From: Scytalidium lignicola
Taxonomy: Eukaryota; Ascomycota; Leotiomycetes
Assembly: GCA_002812745.2 (NCBI GenBank)
Contig: NCSJ02000028.1
Coordinates: 1 to 64,000, forward strand
Length of the DNA stretch: 64,000 nucleotides
Reading direction: 5' to 3'
Shown: positions 57,655-64,000 of the stretch, in pieces
How positions within the stretch are numbered: the first letter of the stretch is position 1
Layout of the letters: each line of letters opens with the position of its first letter
Translations under genes and position numbers: made by a program
The notes under the pieces: generated by a model
What the model was told of the DNA's origin: nothing
The model's input: only the letters and a program-made list of their open reading frames with translations
The model's database searches: none

Positions 57655-59699
57655 ATGCTCTCCCGACTTCCTCAGGCATCCCCTAGATCTCACTTTACTC
57701 GTCTCAGAGAAAAGTCCAGGCCAAATGCTGACAATAATGATCAATTGGGCTCTTACCCGCACGGCCCTTCAAATGGGGGCACCTCATTGAATGAGACACA
57801 GGATATTGCACTTGAAAATATATCACCAGCGTCGGCAGCAGGTACGGATTATGAGGATGAGAATGAGAATGAGAATGAGAATGGAAATGAGACATCTAAG
57901 GACGAAGAAACGCAGAGACTGGATATGCCAGCGGTGGAAGAATCTTTAGAGGCCAGACTTGATAGACTTGGAAGGGCGAGACCGGAAATATTCTCATCAC
58001 TATGGTCTGAAATACTCTTCGTCTTTTCCATCTGCATGTCCCAAGTTATATCTGTATGTTGATATTTTATATATTCTCCATCTGAGTCATGAGAATTGGC
58101 TGCTGATAATCTCACTCAGGAATACTTTGTGTCTGGATTTACTGTCATTCTGCCAACTCTGGCCAAGGATCTCAATATTCCTGCAGCATCTTCAACCTGG
58201 CCAGCCAGCGCATTTTCCTTGATCCTTGCTTCATTCCTCTTGATCTTTGGCCGGCTAGGTGATATGTACGGCGGCTATCCTGTCTATGTTGGTGGTCTCC
58301 TGTGGCTTACTCTCTGGAGTCTCATCGCTGGCTTCTCAAAGAATGAGATCATGTTGAATTTCTGTCGTGCCTTGCAAGGTCTTGGGCCCGCGGCTTTCCT
58401 TCCTTCAAGTGTTATGATTCCTGGAAGTATATACAGACCTGGACCAAGGAAGAACGTCGTATTCAGTCTCTATGGAGCTTCAGCTGCTTTGGGATTTTTC
58501 GTATGTTTCTTCCTCTGGCTTTAATAGCATAGCTGGACTGACTGACTCCGTGTCATGTAGATTGGTATATTCTTCGCTGGACTGACAGCTGAATATGGAA
58601 CTTGGCATTGGTACTTCTACATCGGCACGATTCTTTCGGCAATCACCGCTATAACAGCATATTTCAAAGTCCCTTCAGACATGCACGAGAAGCGGAACGC
58701 AGCAGTCAAGATCCAAATGGATTGGCCTGGTGCAATCCTACTTGTGACCGGTTTCATTTTGCTTACTTTCGCGATAACAGACTCCTCGCATGCACCCCAG
58801 CAATGGAAAACTCCATACATATATGTCCTGTTTATTGTTGGCTCACTTCTTCTCATGGCTGCTGCTTATGTCGAATGTTTCGTTTCTTCCAATCCTTTAC
58901 TTCCTTTGTCATTATTCAAGGTTCCGTGTATGCCTTCTTTGATGGTTGCTTTATTCTTCACGTATGGTTCCCTAGGTATATTCCTTCTATATGCAACGTT
59001 TTATATGGAAGACGTCATGGGTGCATCACCTCTTCAAGTGGTGGCTTGGTAAGCAGTCTAGCCTTCGCTTAAGGACGCAATTTAATGGGTTAATATAGGT
59101 ATACACCGATGGCTCTTGGGGGTTGTTTGATAGCTACCTTTGGTGGCTTCGTTCTTCATCTTCTTCCGGGGACGATCCTGGTGATCTTCTCAGGCACATC
59201 ATGGATCATAGCACCATTGTTGTTTGCCATCGCTCCACAGGGTGCCAATTACTGGGCATATATCCTCCCGTCCATGATCTGTGCCACAGTAGGAATCGAC
59301 ATAACCTTCAACGTCGCTAATATTTTCATTACAACCTCTCTCCCAAAGAAACAACAAGGCCTGGCTGGAGCAGTTATTATGATCCTCCTCCACCTAGGCA
59401 TCGCGGTATTCTTAGGATTTGCTGACATCGTGAACACGTATACCGTTGCTCGACTCGGTAAGAGACTAAGTTATCATGCCGTATTTTGGTTCGAGGTCGC
59501 ATGTGCTTCGGCCGCATTGTGCATCCTTATTTTATTGGTTAAGATTAAAGAAGCTCAGAGTGAGCTTACAGTTGATGAGCGGGCGGAGCTAGAGGCTGCT
59601 GCTGCTGCTCAAGATAGAGCTGGAGAATTGGATGAAACGATTGAATATGAGGCTAGTTATGAGGCTAGTTATGCGACAGCAACGACGAACAAGCAATGA
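57655..59699 (+). CDS. MFS transporter, DHA2 (14-TM) type
   Basis: Four exons, 57655-58053, 58120-58500, 58561-59048 and 59099-59699, give exactly 622 residues; introns are 66, 60 and 50 bp. About 110 hydrophilic residues lead, with an Asn-Glu repeat (57849-57887). Then come TM helices with EYFVSGFTVILPTLAKDLNI, motif A FGRLGDMYGGYPVYVGG and ALQGLGPAAFLPSSVMIPGS (antiporter motif C-like region), up to about 14 in total. The C-terminus is Ala/Glu-rich. The family includes yeast Atr1 and Amf1-type proton antiporters that export drugs or small ions. The substrate is unknown. The start is the first in-frame ATG; a 25-codon uORF precedes and overlaps it. Confidence 0.88.
57849..57887 (+). repeat. 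GAGAAT hexanucleotide-like repeat (Asn-Glu) in the MFS N-terminus
   Basis: Several tandem copies of GAATGA encode alternating Asn and Glu in the cytosolic N-terminal segment. In-frame unit, so slippage would not break the gene. Confidence 0.8.
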
Positions 59700-60672
59700 T
59701 TTTTGCATGGACTTGATTTTGTACAAACTATAAATTCAGACGCCGCTGCTAGACGGAGGGTAATAGTCATAAGAACGTATAGAGCTGTTAGTACAGCCTT
59801 GAAAATAGCAATTTAGATGCGGGGCAGATATTCTCTATAAATTTGTAATTATATAGTTTTTCTTTCAAGTATAAATAAAACGGTTAATAATTTATTAAAA
59901 TATAAAATGGTATTCGTGTCTGGTTTATGAGATAGGGTCTCGTACGTACGTACCTACGTGCGGGAGGGAGAGAGGAATGGTATTCCCCACCACACTATTT
60001 TCATTTTTGTAAATATTGTAAGAGAGAAGTTCGTTATATCTCATTTAGAGAGAAATAATAATTCGAAAAATCTCCTAACATCAGTTAATGTAGATCCTCC
60101 AATTCTCCAAACCTCACCATTGCCATATCCCGGTTACTCCCCCTTTTCTTCTCAGAGTTCCTTCCACAACTAACAAGCGAGGAGAGTAACAACAACAACA
60201 AAAGGATGCAAGTAAAATAAATTACAGACATATAAGGGATAGAGGCAAGCAAAGAAAAAAATAGCAAAAATCCGGTCATCTCGCCACAAAGATGCCATAG
60301 AAAACCGGTGGTCTGGTCGAGCACCGCGTTTTAGCCAGTTACCAGCTGACAGTCTGAGCGAGAAACCCTCGTTTCTCATGGTATATCACTGACACGGGGC
60401 TTTATTTAAGACACCCACTTGAAGAAACGCGACATATTACCACTACACCACACAAGCACGCCGGCCGGACTCTAGACTTGGTTGTGGTATGGGCAGGCTT
60501 AAACTAATATATAACCTTTATCTCGTTTTTGGTTCGCAGTCAAGAGACGTACCTTCCTTGAAGGGCTCGAATTTAAGGCATAAGGCATGTACATACATAT
60601 TTCCTCATACGGTATCATCATTGATCCGATATTCAAACTTTCTTAACCAATCCTCGATCCTCATCCCCATTC
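59700..60672. other. Convergent intergenic region
   Basis: 3' flanks of the MFS and cyclase genes; a TACGTACGTACCTACG run lies at about 59943. A tRNA-5'-half-like stretch on the minus strand near 60390-60464 was examined and not called. Nothing else recognised. Confidence 0.45.
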
Positions 60673-62402
60673 TCACAAAATAGCAAGCACGTTTGGTGGA
60701 CTTGCCACACCGCCAGGAACATTACACGGCTCACTCACCAAGAAGAAACTCCACTTCTTCAGTTCTTTGCATTTTACTGCCAGCTTCTCGAGATCGAATA
60801 GCTCACCGATCGGACATCCCCACCCTGCCAATAGGACCTCGTGCAAGGACCAGTCCTTCTGCTGAGTAGGCCAGCACTCGAATGTAGGATGATCGCTTGC
60901 AACAGCAGAGAAATTTTCCCAGATCCATTGCACCATCTCCATGGATTGCTCGACACCGCCGAAGGAGGGTGGGTTACCAGCTTTGAGCTGTGTGACCTCG
61001 GCTTCTGATTTTGCCTCTAGAGCTGGGAAGAAGCCTAATTTGTTATATATCTACTTAGTGCTGATTCTTATACAATGGACAGGTGGTGTGGTAATACGGC
61101 TACAAGGGATGTGTTGAAATAGGATTAAGGGAAATGAATGGTAGACATACCAGTTCTCAAAATCAGAATATCTCCAAACTTGATTTCGGTGCCTTGTGAT
61201 TCTGCCACGGCCAGGAGGTGGGATAGGGGAATTGATGTGCTAGAGAACGAATCAAATGGGATAGGTGGATTCTGGGCGAGTCGCCAGGAATGGTAGTCAA
61301 GCAGAATCCCTCGGCCAACAATACCCTTTTCAGCCATCACTATTTAAAAGACCCGTGTGAGTTAGCACAAATCCTCTAATGGTACATTCTAAGCAGAGAA
61401 AATCTAGATCTAGTAGCTAACAAGTAATATAGGAAATATCATTTTTATATCTCAGAAAGAGAAGAGATACCGGGGTTACAATAGGATCTTAAAAGAGAAT
61501 CGAAAAGAAAATAGAACTAACCCTGGATCCCATTCTTCACACTACCCTCGGCATGAATATCATCCATCGTCACTCCGCCATAAAACAGCCCCTCACGCTG
61601 ATACGCAAAGTGCCGCAATCCATCCCACTGAGTACTGACCTGAGTGTTGAAAGTCCAGACATCATCATTCACGACGCGAGGAGACTTGCGAATCAGAGTC
61701 TGATGGAAGAGGGCCCGATTGAAGAAGGAGGTGCCAGATTTGGTTTGTAGAGGAAGTGGTGCATTGAGGGAGATTCTTGGAGTATGTCAGCCTTTTTATT
61801 GATCACATACATTGTTAATATTCATTCTTTTCTCTTGAAAAGCAAAAATGGATTTTTGGAGATTAAACAGAAACGGAAGGCCTTCCATGTGTACTGTACA
61901 AGTAGGATGTACACATCACTAAAATGGATACATGATTTAAAATGAAAGAAACACAAAACTATTAATATAGAAAAAATAAAATAAAATAAAAATACAATCT
62001 TAAAAATTCAACCAGGCATAAGTGAACAAATCGACACCAGTGAGCAGAGCAAGTAACAAGCCTTTTTCTTCTCCCCCCCAATCCCAAGAAAGTCCTTAAA
62101 AGCATAAACACAAGGATTTCCAAAATTAAAAAGGCCTAAACCTTTAAATCCAAAAGGAAAAAAGAAGAAAAACGAAGAAACGAGTCAAATAGAAAAGAAG
62201 AAAGAAGAAAAAGGTATCATCCAACTCACCTAACCCCCTCCCTAACCTCCTTAACCCCCTCCAAAACCCTCCCCTCCGTCAACCGATTCAACATCCCCAA
62301 CTGATCCCCCTCCCCATAAAGTCCCCACGCGCTGAGAAATGGGTCGCCTTTCCTCAGCGGCAGGTCTTTAAATGGTGGGATTGGCTTATCCTGCTTAGAC
62401 AT
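60673..62402 (-). CDS. Cyclase-family protein (kynurenine formamidase-like, PF04199)
   Basis: Four exons, 62402-62230, 61775-61522, 61339-61151 and 61034-60673, give exactly 325 residues. Introns are 454, 182 and 116 bp; the first is long for this window. Conserved pieces of the fungal cyclase family are DLPLRKGDPFLSAWGLYGEG near the N-terminus, DQLGMLNRLTEG, the metal-site region TQWDGLRHFAYQ (about residue 105-116), GIVGRGILLDYHSW and GDILILRTG. Bacterial relatives hydrolyse N-formylkynurenine or other cyclic/amide substrates with a zinc or manganese centre. The substrate of this one is unknown. Tandem on the minus strand downstream of the catalase. Confidence 0.85.
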
Positions 62403-63064
62403 CCTTTCTGTTTATTTTATTATTTTAATTCTTTTNGTTTTTGGTCTGGTCTGGATATGTGTGTTTTCATATATATGAGTTTATGATGAGAAGGATGGGG
62501 GTAATGTAATTGAGACATGAGGTCATTTTTTCGTACGGGTATACCCCGTAGTAGGTCCATCACTCCTTTGGCGCGGGGAAAGGGCCCCCGAGAAAGTGGG
62601 ATGGATATATCCCTGAGCTGAGGTTAAATTAAGGCCCAGTGAGGGGTTGATGGTTGGATCACGTGAGGAGTTTTTTTNCCCCATCTAGAGTTGGATGTAT
62701 TTGTTCCAAGTCAAATTATCATTTCTTTACGAAGATCCGGGCCAGATGTCCAGTTCAAGACGTTTTAACACACAAGATAATTATTTGCACTGCAAATTTG
62801 CGGAAGAAGTCTTAATAATTGGCTCAATCTAAAACGTGACCATAATTAAAAGCCTACTTCACGCATAAATTATTCGGCATCACATCGTAAATAACCCCGG
62901 CATTTGCCTTAAAACCAATTCCTTTCGTCTCAAATTCAAAGCTATCCCATCAGTTTTCTCATTTCAAACTAAATTTGGAAGAACCTGCTTCTCTCGGGGC
63001 TTATTTTCAACGACGATTCTCAACTGGTCTCAGGGCAAAAAGGGGGGAAGTTCTAATTGTTAAT
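62403..63064. other. Intergenic region between catalase and cyclase genes
   Basis: Promoter and leader of the cyclase plus the catalase 3' UTR. Single Ns at 62436 and 62680 sit at or beside T runs. Nothing coding visible. Confidence 0.45.
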
Positions 63065-64000
63065 CTAAAGTCGACTCGGTGCTGTCCCGGCCGCTAATTT
63101 CTCCGTCTCCGTGTTAATTCGCTTTCCAAGATTTGGGTCTACTTTGGTGAACATGGCATAGGTCCTTTGTCTCGTGTCCGCCTTTGCGCTGCAGAGGTGT
63201 ACGGCGACGTTGTGTACAAAGTTATCCTGCTGGCCAGGTGTGCGGCCAAGGACGTCCCAAAGGCCCTTGGCCTGGACGTAGTCCTCATCCGTGACCTCCC
63301 AGAGGAAGGTAACGGCGTTGCCAACCCACTTCTCGTGGTCATTAGTGTACTTAACGGGCTTGTAGGACAGCTGGCGGTATGAGGATGGGTAACTGGGGTT
63401 TGCACCATAGTTGCCGTTGACGGCCATCGAACCATCACGTTGGTATGGATTGAAGGCTTTCAGAGGTGCGTTGACAGGGATTTGCTGGTAGTTGACCCCG
63501 AGACGGTAACGGTGAGTGTCTGGATAACTGAACATTCTCCCTTGCAGGACAGGGTCGGCCGAGGCCTCGATACCAGGGACCAAGTGTGAAGGAGAGAAGG
63601 CAACCTGCTCAATTTCGGCGAAGTAGTTCTCGACGTTCTTGTTCAGCGTGAACTTGCCGAATCGTCGAAGTGGGACTTCTCCCTGAGGCCAGACCTTGGT
63701 AAGGTCAAAGACGTTCCAGCGGAACTTCTCGGCCTGCTCAGGGGAGAGGACCTGGACGTATACGGTCCAGGACGGATGCTCACCGCGCTGGATGGCGTTG
63801 AAGAGATCTTCGGTGTTCCAGTCCGGGTTCTCCGAGGCCAACTTACCAGCTTCCTCATTGTTGAAAGTCTTGACACCTTGGTCGGTCTTGAGGTGGATCT
63901 GCACGTAGTTGAAGGTCCCATCAGCCTTGACGAACTTATAAGTGTGGCCGCTGTAGCCGTTCATGTGGCGGTAGGAGTATGGGGTACCACGGTCACTGAA
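63065..64000 (-). CDS. Catalase, C-terminal part (cut by the window end), with peroxisomal targeting signal
   Basis: The last 311 codons of a monofunctional heme catalase, which breaks hydrogen peroxide into water and oxygen. Visible are FSDRGTPYSYRHMNGYSGHT at the window edge, FNAIQRGEHPSWTVYVQ, FDLTKVWPQGEVPLRRFG, the proximal heme tyrosine in RMFSYPDTHRYRLG, and NYQQIPVN. The protein ends APSRL; Ser-Arg-Leu at the very C-terminus is a PTS1 signal, so it is probably peroxisomal and of the small-subunit type without the C-terminal flavodoxin-like domain. The distal His and Asn lie beyond the window. No stop or break in the visible part. Confidence 0.94.
   Translation of the reverse strand, partial: FSDRGTPYSYRHMNGYSGHTYKFVKADGTFNYVQIHLKTDQGVKTFNNEEAGKLASENPDWNTEDLFNAIQRGEHPSWTVYVQVLSPEQAEKFRWNVFDLTKVWPQGEVPLRRFGKFTLNKNVENYFAEIEQVAFSPSHLVPGIEASADPVLQGRMFSYPDTHRYRLGVNYQQIPVNAPLKAFNPYQRDGSMAVNGNYGANPSYPSSYRQLSYKPVKYTNDHEKWVGNAVTFLWEVTDEDYVQAKGLWDVLGRTPGQQDNFVHNVAVHLCSAKADTRQRTYAMFTKVDPNLGKRINTETEKLAAGTAPSRL

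Noticed and set aside
60385..60465. tRNA gene with intron on the minus strand
   Set aside because: A D-arm-like GGTGTAGTGGTAA and a 7-bp stem CGTTTCT/AGAAACG exist, but no T-arm and no matching 3' acceptor strand could be found.

Overview
The window looks like nuclear DNA of a filamentous ascomycete (Pezizomycotina; Leotiomycetes is my guess from the feel of several proteins, not proven). The signs are many short GT-AG introns of about 45-115 bp, a dispersed 5S rRNA gene, fungal-type families (Goodbye-NACHT NLR, WSC domains, GH55 glucanase, 14-3-3-like, DHA2-type transporter), and AT-rich gene-poor islands with decayed coding sequence between compact gene blocks. Nine single N bases mostly sit at homopolymers or joins; at least one breaks a gene.

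Layout. 1-20.5 kb is mostly a conserved housekeeping block: a bZIP factor with a long uORF-bearing leader (+), a YPP1/TTC7-type TPR protein (-), divergent RIX1 ribosome-assembly protein (+), an unusual gene with an integrase-type HHCC zinc finger (+), alpha-actinin (-), and a FAD monooxygenase (+). 20.5-26.2 kb is an AT-rich island with one small spliced unknown gene (22.1-22.6 kb) and other fragments. 26.2-47 kb is accessory: a secreted GH55 beta-1,3-glucanase carrying two WSC domains, a 5S rRNA gene, a large Goodbye-NACHT-TPR-zinc NOD-like receptor, a SnoaL-like protein, a dead protein kinase gene, a second AT-rich island (38.9-41.5 kb), an LRR protein, an aldo-keto reductase and an MFS transporter. 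48-64 kb returns to a mixed block: a small Cys/His-rich protein, a divergent 14-3-3-like protein, a Myb/SANT-like protein, ribosomal protein uL1, a 14-TM type MFS transporter, a kynurenine-formamidase-like cyclase and a peroxisomal catalase cut by the window end.

How they relate. There are no operons; neighbours are convergent or divergent pairs. YPP1 (plasma membrane PI4-kinase scaffold) and RIX1 (60S assembly) share a 614-bp divergent intergenic space. The most biologically interesting parts are the NLR locus, where the Goodbye and NACHT halves lie in different frames joined only by a possible 35-nt intron, the HHCC-finger gene that looks like a domesticated retroelement integrase piece with a Gly/Met tail, and the kinase pseudogene beside the NLR. 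Frame problems in RIX1 (at an N) and alpha-actinin (at an A5 run) look like assembly errors rather than real mutations.
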